Source: Falsiroseomonas sp050563545 (GTDB taxonomy: Bacteria; Pseudomonadota; Alphaproteobacteria; Acetobacterales; Acetobacteraceae). Taken from it: DNA of 64,000 nucleotides. Within the stretch, counting starts at the first letter, position 1, and each line of letters starts with the position of its first letter. Of this stretch, positions 40,559 to 49,331 are shown piece by piece. Under the pieces are notes generated by a model. That model saw only the letters and a list, made by a program, of their open reading frames with translations, was not told where the DNA came from and searched no databases. Made by a program: the position numbers and the translations under genes. The DNA lies in assembly GCF_050563545.1 (NCBI RefSeq), contig NZ_JBNXUM010000005.1:186001-250000 (forward strand). The letters are read 5' to 3'.

Positions 40559-41320
40559 TCATATCCCGATGCTGTAGCCCCCATCCACCGTGATGCTGGA
40601 CCCCGTCACGAAGTCCGATCCCGGGCCGGCGAGGAAGACCGCGATCGCCGCGAAATCATCGATGCGGCCCCAGCGCCCGGCCGGCACGCGGTCCAGGATC
40701 CTCGCGCTGAAGGCCGCGTCGTCCTGCCGGCGCTTCGTCATGTCGGTGTCGATCCAGCCGGGCAGGACGGCGTTGACCTGGATGTTGTCGGGCCCCCAGG
40801 CGACGGCGCAGGCGCGGGTGAAGCCCGTCAGCCCCGCCTTGCTGGCGGAATAGGCGCCCATCGTCGGCCCGGCGACCACCGCCGCGACCGAGGCGACGTT
40901 GATCACCTTGCCGCCTCCCTGCGCCTTCATCACGGGATGCGCAGCCTGCGACAGCACCATCGCGCTGGTGAGGTTCGTGTCGAGGATGGCGTGCCATTCG
41001 GCGGTGCTCATCGCCTCGGGCCGCGCGCCGGAGGGAATGCCGGCGTTGTTCACGAGTATGTCGAGCCGGCCGTGGCGCACGGCGGCATCGACGATGGCGG
41101 CGCGGCACGCGGCCTCGTCCGTGACGTCGAGCGCGATGGCCTCGGCGCGCGACAGGGCGCTCAGCGTCGCCACGGCCGCGGCGTTCTTCGCGGCGTTGCG
41201 GCCGGCGATGACCAGGGTGGCGCCTGCCTCGGCCAGGCCGCGCGCCATGCCGAGGCCGATGCCGCCATTGCCGCCGGTGACGAAGGCGACGCGGCCGGAG
41301 AGATCGAAGGGGGAGGGCAT
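40559..41320 (-). CDS. Short-chain dehydrogenase/reductase
   Basis: This 253-residue NAD(P)-dependent oxidoreductase has TGGNGGIGLGMARG (cofactor loop), NNAGIPSG, the catalytic Ser in NVASVAAV and YSASK with Tyr and Lys. The glucose/3-ketoacyl reductase-like subgroup is suggested. It follows the benzoate-CoA-type ligase on the same strand with a 73-base gap and may reduce or dehydrogenate an aromatic intermediate. Confidence 0.9.
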   Translation of the reverse strand: MPSPFDLSGRVAFVTGGNGGIGLGMARGLAEAGATLVIAGRNAAKNAAAVATLSALSRAEAIALDVTDEAACRAAIVDAAVRHGRLDILVNNAGIPSGARPEAMSTAEWHAILDTNLTSAMVLSQAAHPVMKAQGGGKVINVASVAAVVAGPTMGAYSASKAGLTGFTRACAVAWGPDNIQVNAVLPGWIDTDMTKRRQDDAAFSARILDRVPAGRWGRIDDFAAIAVFLAGPGSDFVTGSSITVDGGYSIGI

Positions 41321-41393
41321 GGGGGGCGAACCTTGTGAATGCGGCGGGACGTGCCCCCACCCTAAACCTTACCCGCAAAAGCGGGGGAGGCGA

Positions 41394-43064
41394 TCAGCGG
41401 CGCGACTTCAGCGCGACACGGTCGATCTTGCCGGTGCCGGTTTGCGGCAGGGCGTCCACGATCTCGACGAGGCGCGGATATTTGTAGGGCAGCAGCGCGG
41501 CCTTGGCGTGGGCCTGCAGCGCGGCGGGCAGCGTCGCGGGATCGGCGCCGTCCTTCGGCACCACCCAGGCCTTCAGCGTCATCCGGCGGTCCGGCAACTC
41601 GAGCGCCAGCACCGCGACCTCCTTCACCTCCGGATGGTTCGCGAGGCAAAGCTCCACCTCCATCGGGTGGACCCATTGGCCGCTGACCTTCACCAGGTCG
41701 TCGGCGCGGCCGCGGAAGAAGTGGAAGCCCTCGGCGTCGCGCACGAAGCGGTCGCCGGTGTAGATCCAGCCGGCCTCGCGCATGGTCTCGGCGGTCTTGT
41801 CGGGGCGGTTCCAGTAGCAGGGCGCGTTGGAATGGCCGCGGACCCAGAGGATGCCTTCCTCCCCGTCGCCGACGGGATTGCCGTCGGGGTCGCGCAGCAC
41901 GACCTCGTAGCCCGGCACACGGCGGCCGGCCGAACCCGGGCGATGCGCCTCGGGGCTGTTGGAGAGGTAGATGTGCAGCACCTCGGTGCTGCCGAGCCCC
42001 TCGACGATGTCGAGGCCGGTGCGCTGCTTCCAGGACGTCGCGACCTCCTCCGACAACACCTCGGCGGCGGAGATGCAGAGGCGGAGCGACGAGGTGTCCG
42101 AGATCGCCGCTTCCGGCGCGTGGTGGAGCGCGTTGTAGACCGTGGGGAGGGCGAAGAGGACGGTCGGGCGGTGCGTCGCGATGGAGCCGAAGATGCGGCC
42201 CGGCACGGGACGGCCGGCGAGCAGGACGGCGGAGGCGCCGGCGGCGAAGGGGAAGGTCATCGAATTGCCGAGGCCGTAGGCGAAGAAGATCTTCGGGACG
42301 GAGAAGCAGATGTCGTCGGGCGCGAGCTTCAGGATGTGGTCGGCGTAGCTGCGCACGGTGTAGGCGATGTCGTGCTGGAGATGGACGATACCCTTGGGCC
42401 GCCCGGTGGAGCCGGTGGAGTAGAGCCAGAACGCCATGTCGTCGCGCGCGGTGTCGGCGGCAGGGAGATGGGCGGGGTGCGGGGCGAGGAAATCTGCGAG
42501 CGTCGCGACGTGAGCTTCGTTCGGGGCGCGCTCATCCTCGGACCCCCTCCCTGACCCTCCCCCGCTTGCGGGGGAGGGAAGTTCGAGGCGGGGAAGCGCA
42601 TCGCCCGTCACCACGACATGCCGCAGCTTCGTCCCCGCGGTCGCTTCCTCGGACAGCGCGGGCTCCGCAAGTCCGCCCTCGATCACCGCGACCTTCGCTT
42701 CGGTGTGCGACAGATAAAAGTTCAGGAGGTCCGGCGGTGCGAGGGTGTTGATGCAGACGGGGACGAAGCCGGCCCGGATCGCGCCGAAGAAGGCGATGGG
42801 CATGGCCGGCGTGTCGTCCAGCAGCAGCAGCACGCGGTCGCTCCGCTGCAATCCCAGCGACAGCAGCGCATGGCCGAAGCGCGACGCGGCGGTGCAGAGC
42901 TCGGCATAGGTCATGGTGCCGCCGGCATGATGGATCGCCACGCGATCCGCGTTGCCGCGGTCGAGGTTGTCGTACAGGACCGACGCCGCGTTGTAGCGGT
43001 CGGGTATGGCGAAGCCGATCTCGCGCGCGCCGGGCGCATCGTCGGGGCAGGTGTCGCGGATCAT
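41394..43064 (-). CDS. Benzoate-CoA ligase-family enzyme
   Basis: This 556-residue acyl-adenylate enzyme activates an aromatic acid with ATP and CoA. Motifs are FWLYSTGSTGRPKGIVHLQHD (P-loop), GLGSTEVLHIYLSN, GWIYTGDRFVRDAEGFHFFRGRADDLVKVSG and the C-terminal catalytic Lys in GTGKIDRVAL. The family is close to benzoate/hydroxybenzoate-CoA ligases. Between about residues 165 and 190 lies an inserted SPASGGGSGRGSEDE, encoded by a palindromic repeat. Its start overlaps the FAD hydroxylase stop (ATGA), so both act on the same pathway, probably salicylate- or benzoate-like substrates. Confidence 0.9.
   Translation of the reverse strand: MIRDTCPDDAPGAREIGFAIPDRYNAASVLYDNLDRGNADRVAIHHAGGTMTYAELCTAASRFGHALLSLGLQRSDRVLLLLDDTPAMPIAFFGAIRAGFVPVCINTLAPPDLLNFYLSHTEAKVAVIEGGLAEPALSEEATAGTKLRHVVVTGDALPRLELPSPASGGGSGRGSEDERAPNEAHVATLADFLAPHPAHLPAADTARDDMAFWLYSTGSTGRPKGIVHLQHDIAYTVRSYADHILKLAPDDICFSVPKIFFAYGLGNSMTFPFAAGASAVLLAGRPVPGRIFGSIATHRPTVLFALPTVYNALHHAPEAAISDTSSLRLCISAAEVLSEEVATSWKQRTGLDIVEGLGSTEVLHIYLSNSPEAHRPGSAGRRVPGYEVVLRDPDGNPVGDGEEGILWVRGHSNAPCYWNRPDKTAETMREAGWIYTGDRFVRDAEGFHFFRGRADDLVKVSGQWVHPMEVELCLANHPEVKEVAVLALELPDRRMTLKAWVVPKDGADPATLPAALQAHAKAALLPYKYPRLVEIVDALPQTGTGKIDRVALKSRR
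42555..42578. repeat. Palindromic REP-like repeat inside the CoA-ligase gene
   Basis: CCCTCCCCCGC and GCGGGGGAGGG form a perfect 11-base stem with a TT loop within the coding region, adding the Ser/Gly-rich insertion. A related weaker palindrome (ACCCGCAAAAGCGGGGGAGG, 41371-41390) lies between this gene and the SDR gene. Confidence 0.75.
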
Positions 43065-44191
43065 GCGGCGAGCTCCGGGCGTTCCGCGCGTACCCGCGCG
43101 ACGAAGGCGGGCGCGATCCTCGCCAGGCGGTTCAGGTCGACGCGGCCCGATCGCTGGATGTAGGACAGCGCGAAGTCGATGGGCGCGAGCGCCATCTGCG
43201 CCGCGAAATCCTCGTACCAGGCGGCGGAAGCGTCGGCGGCTGCTGTCAGCGTTTCCACCACCGGCCGCCGCGCGGCTTCATAGGCCGCCAGCGCTGCGGG
43301 CACGTCGCCCCAATGCACATCGAGCGCCTTGGCGAGCGCGATGGAATCTTCGAAGGCGAGCCGCGTGCCGGAGCCGATGGAGAAATGCGCGGTGCGCAGC
43401 GCGTCGCCGATCAGCACGGTGTTCCCAACGGACCAGCGCGCATTGCGCAGGATGGGAAAGCGGCGCCAGACCGAGCGGTTGGAGACCAGCGGATGGCCGT
43501 CGAGCTCCGGCGCGAATATCGCTTCCAGCGTGGCGCGGGTCGTCGCCTCGTCCATCGCGGCGAAGCCGGCGCGGTCGAAGGTCGCGGCGTCGCATTCCAC
43601 GATGAAGGTGCTCATGTCGGGGGCGTAGCGGTAGTGATGCGCGTTGAAGGCGCCGAGTTCCGTCGCGCGGAAGGTCTGGGTCAGCGTGTCGAAGCGCTTC
43701 GTCGTACCGAACCAGGCGAAGCGGTTGGTCAGCTCCCGAATGGAGGTGCCAAAGGCCGCGGCGTCGCGCAGGGCGGAGTTCAGCCCGTCGGCGGCGACGA
43801 CAAGGTCGAAGCCCGCGAGGTCGTCCGGAGTGACGCGCGTGCCGAAGGCGGGTTCGACGCCGAGCGCGCGGAGGCGCGCCGTCAGCAGCCGCAGCAGTTC
43901 GAGCCTGGCGATCGCGGTGAAGCCGATGCCGTCGATCACGACCTGGCCCTGCGGGTGGTTCAGCGTGATGGCGGTCCAGGATTCCAGCCGCCCGGCCAGC
44001 GCGGCATGGAGCGCGGGGTCGTCGGCGGCGAGGAAATCAAGCGCCCGGTCGGAGAAGACGACGCCGAAGCCGAAGGTCGCGCCCTCCGGGTTCTGCTCGA
44101 AGACGCGGATCTCGGCCTCGGGCCGGCGGAGGCGGAGCAGGGCGGCGAGATGGAGTCCGGCAGGACCGGCGCCGGCGATGGCGATGCGCAT
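43061..44191 (-). CDS. FAD-dependent aromatic (acyl-CoA) hydroxylase, single-domain
   Basis: This 376-residue flavin monooxygenase begins MRIAIAGAGPAGLHLAALLRLR (FAD GxGxxG), has DLVVAADGLNSALRD (DG motif) and VLIGDALRTAHFSIGSGTRLAFEDSIALAKAL (GD motif). The sequence resembles the N-terminal half of anthraniloyl-CoA monooxygenase / salicylyl-CoA 5-hydroxylase enzymes, which in many bacteria are fused to an old-yellow-enzyme domain; no such domain is here. With the adjacent ligase it would hydroxylate the CoA-activated aromatic acid. ATG 44191 is the clear start; the longer frame is antisense to argS. Confidence 0.82.
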   Translation of the reverse strand: MRIAIAGAGPAGLHLAALLRLRRPEAEIRVFEQNPEGATFGFGVVFSDRALDFLAADDPALHAALAGRLESWTAITLNHPQGQVVIDGIGFTAIARLELLRLLTARLRALGVEPAFGTRVTPDDLAGFDLVVAADGLNSALRDAAAFGTSIRELTNRFAWFGTTKRFDTLTQTFRATELGAFNAHHYRYAPDMSTFIVECDAATFDRAGFAAMDEATTRATLEAIFAPELDGHPLVSNRSVWRRFPILRNARWSVGNTVLIGDALRTAHFSIGSGTRLAFEDSIALAKALDVHWGDVPAALAAYEAARRPVVETLTAAADASAAWYEDFAAQMALAPIDFALSYIQRSGRVDLNRLARIAPAFVARVRAERPELAA

Positions 44192-44284
44192 GAAGGCCTC
44201 CCAGGCGTCTCCCTCTGGGCGCAGGGTAGCCGGGCGTCGGCGGGCATGGCGACACCCCACTGGCTGGGCTAAACCCGGCCCGCC

Positions 44285-46066
44285 ATGACGCACGACATCT
44301 TTGCCGCCATGCGCGCCCGCACCGTGGCGGCGCTGCGCGAGATCCTGCCGGACCTGCCGGAGGAGGCCTTCGCCAAGGTGCAGACCGAGCCGCCGCGCGA
44401 CCCCTCCCATGGCGACATGGCGACCAACGGCGCCATGGTGGTCGCCAAGGCCGCCAAGGTCCCGCCGCCGAAGCTGGCGGCGGAGCTGGCGGCGAAGCTC
44501 GCCGCGCTGCCGGAGGTGGCGGAAGCCGCGCCGGCCGGCCCGGGCTTCGTCAACCTGCGGCTGAGGGAGGATCACCTTCGCGCGCTGGTGCCAGCGATCC
44601 TGGCCACCGGCCCGGCCTTCGGCGACAGCCGGATGGGGCAGGGGAAGCGGGTGAACGTCGAATACGTCTCGGCCAACCCCACGGGGCCGATGCATGTCGG
44701 GCATTGCCGCGGCGCGGTGGTGGGCGACGCGCTGGCCGGGCTGCTGGCCAAGGCCGGCTACGACGTCACGCGCGAATACTACATCAACGACGCCGGGGCG
44801 CAGGTGCTCGCCCTCGCCTACGCCGCGTATTGGCGATACCTGCAGGCCCTCGGCACCACGATGACCGAGGAGCACTACGCTCAGTCCGTGCCGGGCGGGC
44901 TGCAGTATCGCGGCGAGTATCTGATCCCTGTCGGCGCCGCGCTGAAGGAACGTCATGGCGACGCGCTCGCCGCCGCCGACGGCATCTACGGCTACGCCGC
45001 CGCCGGCCCCGACACCTGGCTCGAGATCGTGCGCGACACGACGGTCGGCCTGATGATGGACGCGATCCGCGAGGACCTGGCCGCGCTCGGCGTCCGCCAG
45101 GACGTCTTCATCAGCGAACGCCAGATCGTCGAGGAAGGCTGGCTGCAGAAGGCCGAGGCGACGCTCGCGGCCAAGGAGCTGATCTACACCGGCGTGCTGG
45201 AGCCGCCGAAGGGCAAGACGCCCGACGACTGGGAGCCTCGGCCCCAGGTGCTGTTCCGCGCGACGCTCTTCGGCGACGACGTGGACCGGCCGCTGCGGAA
45301 GTCCGACGGGTCGGGCACCTACTTCGCGAATGACGTCGCGAACCACCTGGCCAAGATCGCGCGCGGCTTCCCCGAGCTCGTGCAGGTCTGGGGCGCCGAC
45401 CACGGCGGCTACGTCAAGCGCATGCAGGCCGCCGTGGCGGCGCTGTCGGACCGGCAGGTCTCGCTGGATGTGGTGCTGACGCAGATCGTGCACGTCGTGA
45501 AGAACGGCGAGCCCGTGCGGATGTCAAAGCGCGCCGGCACCTATGTCACGCTGCGAGACCTCATCGACGAAGTGGGCAAGGACGCCGTGCGCTTCACCAT
45601 GCTAACGCGCAAGTCGGACGCGCAGATGGAGTTCGACCTCGACAAGGTGGTCGAGCAGTCCCGCGACAACGCCGTGTTCTACGTGCAGTACGCCCATGCG
45701 CGCTGCCGGTCGGTCCTGAGGCAGGCCGGCGATCCCGCGTTCGATGATCTCGCGGCCGCGCCGATGGAGACGATTTCCGACCCCGCGGAGATGGCGCTGA
45801 TCCGTAGGATGGCCGCCTGGCCGCGCACAGTTGAGGCCGCTGCCGCAGCGCGGGAGCCGCACCGAATCGCGTTTTTTCTCCAAGACTTGGCGGCCGACTT
45901 TCATATACTCTGGAACAAGGGCCGTGACGATTCGACCCTGCGATTCATCCGGGCGGAGGAGCCGGAGGCGACCCGGGCGCGGCTGGCGCTGGTGGCCGCC
46001 ACGGCGACGGTCCTCCGATCGGGCCTCGCGGTCATGGGGGTGGAGCCGGTCGAGGAGATGCGATGA
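44285..46066 (+). CDS. argS: Arginine-tRNA ligase
   Basis: This 593-residue class I synthetase has the HIGH motif in ANPTGPMHVGHCRG (near residue 130) and VRMSKRAGTYVTL (near 410), with the Arg-tRNA N-terminal domain and C-terminal anticodon domain complete (VEQSRDNAVFYVQYAHARCRS). The stop overlaps the SPOR gene (ATGA). This begins the argS-to-serS core block. Confidence 0.97.
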   Translation: MTHDIFAAMRARTVAALREILPDLPEEAFAKVQTEPPRDPSHGDMATNGAMVVAKAAKVPPPKLAAELAAKLAALPEVAEAAPAGPGFVNLRLREDHLRALVPAILATGPAFGDSRMGQGKRVNVEYVSANPTGPMHVGHCRGAVVGDALAGLLAKAGYDVTREYYINDAGAQVLALAYAAYWRYLQALGTTMTEEHYAQSVPGGLQYRGEYLIPVGAALKERHGDALAAADGIYGYAAAGPDTWLEIVRDTTVGLMMDAIREDLAALGVRQDVFISERQIVEEGWLQKAEATLAAKELIYTGVLEPPKGKTPDDWEPRPQVLFRATLFGDDVDRPLRKSDGSGTYFANDVANHLAKIARGFPELVQVWGADHGGYVKRMQAAVAALSDRQVSLDVVLTQIVHVVKNGEPVRMSKRAGTYVTLRDLIDEVGKDAVRFTMLTRKSDAQMEFDLDKVVEQSRDNAVFYVQYAHARCRSVLRQAGDPAFDDLAAAPMETISDPAEMALIRRMAAWPRTVEAAAAAREPHRIAFFLQDLAADFHILWNKGRDDSTLRFIRAEEPEATRARLALVAATATVLRSGLAVMGVEPVEEMR

Positions 46067-46809
46067 GCGATGCCGTAATCCCGTCCTATCGGATCCAGCG
46101 CGAGCAGAGCTCGATGCCCTGGCGGCTGCTGGCGATCGCCGGCGCGCTGCTCGGCGTCGCCGCCATCGGCCTGGCGGGTTGGTGGGGCTGGAAGTCCTGG
46201 GGCGGGATGCGGTCCGTCCCGGTCGTGGAGGCGCCGGTCGGCCCCTACAAGGTCCGGCCCGACGATCCCGGCGGCATGCGCGTGCCCAACCAGACCGAGA
46301 TGGTGCTGGAGCGCCCGAACCAGCGGAACGCGTTGGCGAACCAAGCGGCGCGGAACACCAACGTCTCGCCGGGCGCGGAGGCGCCGGACCTCGGCGGGCT
46401 GCGCGCGGCCGTGCAGCCGCCGCCGCGCCAGGTCGTGCAGCCGCCGGCGGCGGTGCCCGCGCCCGCGGCGCCGCTGGCGCCGCCGACCCCGGTCGCGGGT
46501 GCCGCGCCCGCCACCGCACCGCCCGCCCCGGCCCAGCGCGTGGCTGCGCCGAGCCCGACGGGCCGCGTCTCCGTCCAGCTCGGCGCCCTGCCGACCGAGG
46601 AAGCGGCGCGCGCCGAATGGGACCGGCTGGGGCGCCGCGCGCCCGAGCTCTTCCAGGGCCGCGGGCCGCAGGTCCTGCGGCTCGACCGCGGCGACGGCCA
46701 GGCGCCGCTCTTCCGCCTGCGCACCGGCGGAATCGCCGACCAGGAGCAGGCCACGCAGTTCTGCGAGCAGGTGCGCGCCCGCGGCGCCAATTGCGTGCCG
46801 GTGCGGTGA
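46063..46809 (+). CDS. SPOR-domain cell-envelope protein
   Basis: This 248-residue protein has one transmembrane helix (LLAIAGALLGVAAIGLAGWWGW, about 25-45), a Pro/Ala-rich linker and a C-terminal SPOR domain (VSVQLGALPTEEAARAEWDRLGRRAPELFQ ... FRLRTGGIADQEQATQFCEQVRARGANC). SPOR domains bind denuded peptidoglycan at division sites. The gene between argS and nagZ is standard in alphaproteobacteria and fits with NagZ in wall turnover. Confidence 0.9.
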   Translation: MSDAVIPSYRIQREQSSMPWRLLAIAGALLGVAAIGLAGWWGWKSWGGMRSVPVVEAPVGPYKVRPDDPGGMRVPNQTEMVLERPNQRNALANQAARNTNVSPGAEAPDLGGLRAAVQPPPRQVVQPPAAVPAPAAPLAPPTPVAGAAPATAPPAPAQRVAAPSPTGRVSVQLGALPTEEAARAEWDRLGRRAPELFQGRGPQVLRLDRGDGQAPLFRLRTGGIADQEQATQFCEQVRARGANCVPVR

Positions 46810-46834
46810 TCGCGCGGGCGGCGCCTTCGACGCG

Positions 46835-47824
46835 ATGCCGGGCCCGTTCTCGAAGGTGGCGGGGGGCCTGAACCGCATGCCCGCCCGGAAGGCCGCCGTC
46901 GTCGGCATCGCGGGTCCGTCTCTGACGGCCGAGGAAGCCGCGCTGCTCCGCCGACACCGCCCGCTCGGCGCGATCCTGTTCCGGCGCAACGTCGTGGACC
47001 CCGCGCAGGTCGCGACGCTCACCGCGGCGTTGCGCGACGAGCTCGGCGAGGAGGCGCCGATCCTGGTGGACCAGGAGGGCGGCCGCGTTGCGCGGCTGCG
47101 GCCGCCGCACTGGACCGAATTCCCGCCCCCCGCCGCCTTCGAGAACGGGCCCGGCGCGGCGGCCGAGGCCAATGCCGCGCTGCTTGGCGCGGAATGCGCG
47201 GCGGTCGGCCTCGACGTGGTCTGCGCGCCCTGCCTGGACCTCCGGCTGCCCGGCGCGCACGAGGTGATCGGGGACCGCGCCTTCGGCGCCGACCCCGCGG
47301 AGGTCGCGCGGCTCGGCGCGGCCTGGATCCGCGGGCTGCAATCCGCGGGCTGCATTCCCGTGATCAAGCACATCCCCGGCCATGGCCGCGCCCTGGTGGA
47401 CAGCCATGAGAGCCTGCCGCGGGTCGAGGCGAGCCCAGCCGAGCTCGCCGCCGACATCGCGCCCTTCCGGGAGCTGGCGGACCTCGGGGCCTGGGCGATG
47501 ACGGCGCATATCCTCTACGCCGCCTGGGATTCGGCGCGGCCGGCGACGCTGTCGGACGCCGTCATCCGCGACGTGATCCGGGGGGAGATCGGCTTCGACG
47601 GGGTGCTGGTCTCGGACGACCTGGCGATGGGGGCGATGCAGGGGCTGTCCAACGACCTCGCCGGCGCCGCCATCGAGGCGGGATGCGACATCGTCCTGCA
47701 CTGCACCGGCGTTCTGGCCGAGACGGCGGCGATCCTCGGCACCTGCCCGCCGCTCTCCGACGCCGCGCTGCGCCGGCTCGGCGCCGCCCGCGCCGCCCGC
47801 CGTCCCCTTCCGGCGCTGGCCTGA
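46835..47824 (+). CDS. nagZ: Beta-N-acetylhexosaminidase (peptidoglycan recycling)
   Basis: This 329-residue GH3 enzyme removes GlcNAc from muropeptides. Motifs: RRHRPLGAILFRRNV, ILVDQEGGRVARL, VIKHIPGHGRA (substrate-binding Lys/His, catalytic His), MTAHILYA and the nucleophile Asp in LVSDDLAMGAM. ATG 46835 is likely, ATG 46877 possible. It follows the SPOR gene by 25 bases. Confidence 0.94.
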   Translation: MPGPFSKVAGGLNRMPARKAAVVGIAGPSLTAEEAALLRRHRPLGAILFRRNVVDPAQVATLTAALRDELGEEAPILVDQEGGRVARLRPPHWTEFPPPAAFENGPGAAAEANAALLGAECAAVGLDVVCAPCLDLRLPGAHEVIGDRAFGADPAEVARLGAAWIRGLQSAGCIPVIKHIPGHGRALVDSHESLPRVEASPAELAADIAPFRELADLGAWAMTAHILYAAWDSARPATLSDAVIRDVIRGEIGFDGVLVSDDLAMGAMQGLSNDLAGAAIEAGCDIVLHCTGVLAETAAILGTCPPLSDAALRRLGAARAARRPLPALA

Positions 47825-47826
47825 CC

Positions 47827-48525
47827 TTGTTCGGGGAAGTCGCGGCCTCCGTCCTGTCGGCGATTCTGGCGATCACGCTGCACGAGGCCGCGCATGGCTA
47901 TGCCGCGAAGGCGCTGGGCGACGACACCGCGGCGCGGATGGGACGGCTCAGCCTCAATCCGATCCGGCACGTGGACCCCGTAGGGACGCTGCTGGTCCCG
48001 GGGATCCTGCTGGCGAGCCAGCTCGCCACCATCGGCCGGGTCGAGGTGATGTTCGGCTGGGCGAAGCCCGTGCCGGTGGACATCTGGAAGCTCCGGAACC
48101 CGCGCTGGGGGATGGTCCTGGTGGCCGCGGCGGGGCCCGCCATCAACTTCGGGCTTGCCTGGGCCTTCGGCTTGGCGGCCCATGGGGTTGAGGTCGTCGC
48201 CGATTCGCTGCCACAAGATGTGGTGGAGTGGGCGTACCGCTTCATCGCCCTCAGCATGCTGGTGAACGTCGTCCTGGCCTGTTTCAACCTCCTGCCGATC
48301 CCCCCGCTCGATGGTGGCCGAATTCTGGTGGGCATCCTGCCCGCGCCGGCCGCGCGCGCCGTGGCGAGGACCGAGCGGGCCGGGCTGTTCCTGGTGATCC
48401 TGCTGCTCTTCGTGCTGCCCCAGCTGACCGACGGCTTCGACCCGCTCGGCGCGCTGGTGCGCCATGTCGCGCTGCCGATCCTGCAGGCGATCTTCGTTCT
48501 CTCCGGCCATGGGACCCCGGCATGA
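47827..48525 (+). CDS. M50 site-2-protease-like membrane metalloprotease
   Basis: This 232-residue intramembrane protease has HEAAHGYAAKALGDDTA (HExxH zinc ligands) and FNLLPIPPLDGGRI (the second metal ligand Asp), with about five hydrophobic helices. The TTG start three bases after the nagZ stop is chosen because earlier codons are antisense-like and Arg-rich. It belongs to the small Rv2869/SpoIVFB-like group commonly found before scpA. Confidence 0.88.
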   Translation: MFGEVAASVLSAILAITLHEAAHGYAAKALGDDTAARMGRLSLNPIRHVDPVGTLLVPGILLASQLATIGRVEVMFGWAKPVPVDIWKLRNPRWGMVLVAAAGPAINFGLAWAFGLAAHGVEVVADSLPQDVVEWAYRFIALSMLVNVVLACFNLLPIPPLDGGRILVGILPAPAARAVARTERAGLFLVILLLFVLPQLTDGFDPLGALVRHVALPILQAIFVLSGHGTPA

Positions 48526-49331
48526 CCGCCCTTGCCCCTGCCTTCCCCGCCCCGCTCGGCAGCGCGACGCCGCAGCTGCACCTGCAGCTCGAGGGCTATG
48601 AAGGCCCGCTCGACCTCCTGTTGGACCTGGCGCGGAACCAGAAGCTCGACCTCGGGACGATCTCGATCGTCGCGCTGGTGGACCAGTACCTCACCGTGAT
48701 CGAGAAGGCGCGCGGCCTGCGGCTCGAGATCCAGGCGGAATGGCTGGTTATGGCGGCCTGGCTCGCCTGGCTGAAGTCGCGCCTGCTGCTGCCGAAGGAG
48801 GAGGCTGGCGAGGACCCCGAGCAGATCGCCGGCCGCCTGACCGACCGCCTGGCGGAGCTGGAACGCATGCGGGCGGGCTCCGCCTGGCTCTCCGCCCGGC
48901 CGCAGTTGTTCCGCGACCTTTTCCCGCGCGGCGCGCCCGAAAGCCTCACGGTTCAGGACCGCTCCGGCATCCGGGCCGACCTGTCGGCGCTCTGCCAGGC
49001 CTATGTGGCGGGCCGGCGGCGCGCCCTGGCCAAGCGGCCCTACCGGCCGAAGCCGCGGCGCCTGTGGTCGGTGCAGGAGGCGATCGGGCACCTGTCCCGG
49101 GCGCTCGGCGACTTCCCCTCCTGGGCGGTGCTGCAGCGCTTCCTCCCGGAGGCGGAAATCGCCGAACTCGACACCGTGGAGCGCCGGGCGGCTCTTGCCA
49201 GCACGCTGATTGCAGGCTTGGAGATGGCGCGCGGCGGCGCGTTGGAGCTTCGCCAGGAGCGGGCCTTCGGTCCCATCATGCTCCGCCGCGCCGAGCGCGT
49301 GGAGGAGAACAAGGATGTGCGCGCCGCCTGA
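48522..49331 (+). CDS. scpA: Segregation and condensation protein A
   Basis: This 269-residue kleisin of the SMC-ScpAB condensin has LQLEGYEGPLDLLLDLARNQKLDLGTISIVALVDQYL at its N-terminus and a C-terminal winged helix (VERRAALASTLIAGLEMARGGALELRQERAFGPIML). The ATG overlaps the previous stop (ATGA). It bridges SMC heads with ScpB in chromosome organisation. Confidence 0.95.
   Translation: MTALAPAFPAPLGSATPQLHLQLEGYEGPLDLLLDLARNQKLDLGTISIVALVDQYLTVIEKARGLRLEIQAEWLVMAAWLAWLKSRLLLPKEEAGEDPEQIAGRLTDRLAELERMRAGSAWLSARPQLFRDLFPRGAPESLTVQDRSGIRADLSALCQAYVAGRRRALAKRPYRPKPRRLWSVQEAIGHLSRALGDFPSWAVLQRFLPEAEIAELDTVERRAALASTLIAGLEMARGGALELRQERAFGPIMLRRAERVEENKDVRAA

Noticed and set aside
44192..45493. 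Possible long N-terminal extension of the FAD hydroxylase
   Set aside because: It is antisense to argS, and the FAD motif starts directly at ATG 44191.
45602..47701. Very long antisense ORFs over argS to nagZ
   Set aside because: They are shadows of well-recognised genes in a high-GC sequence.
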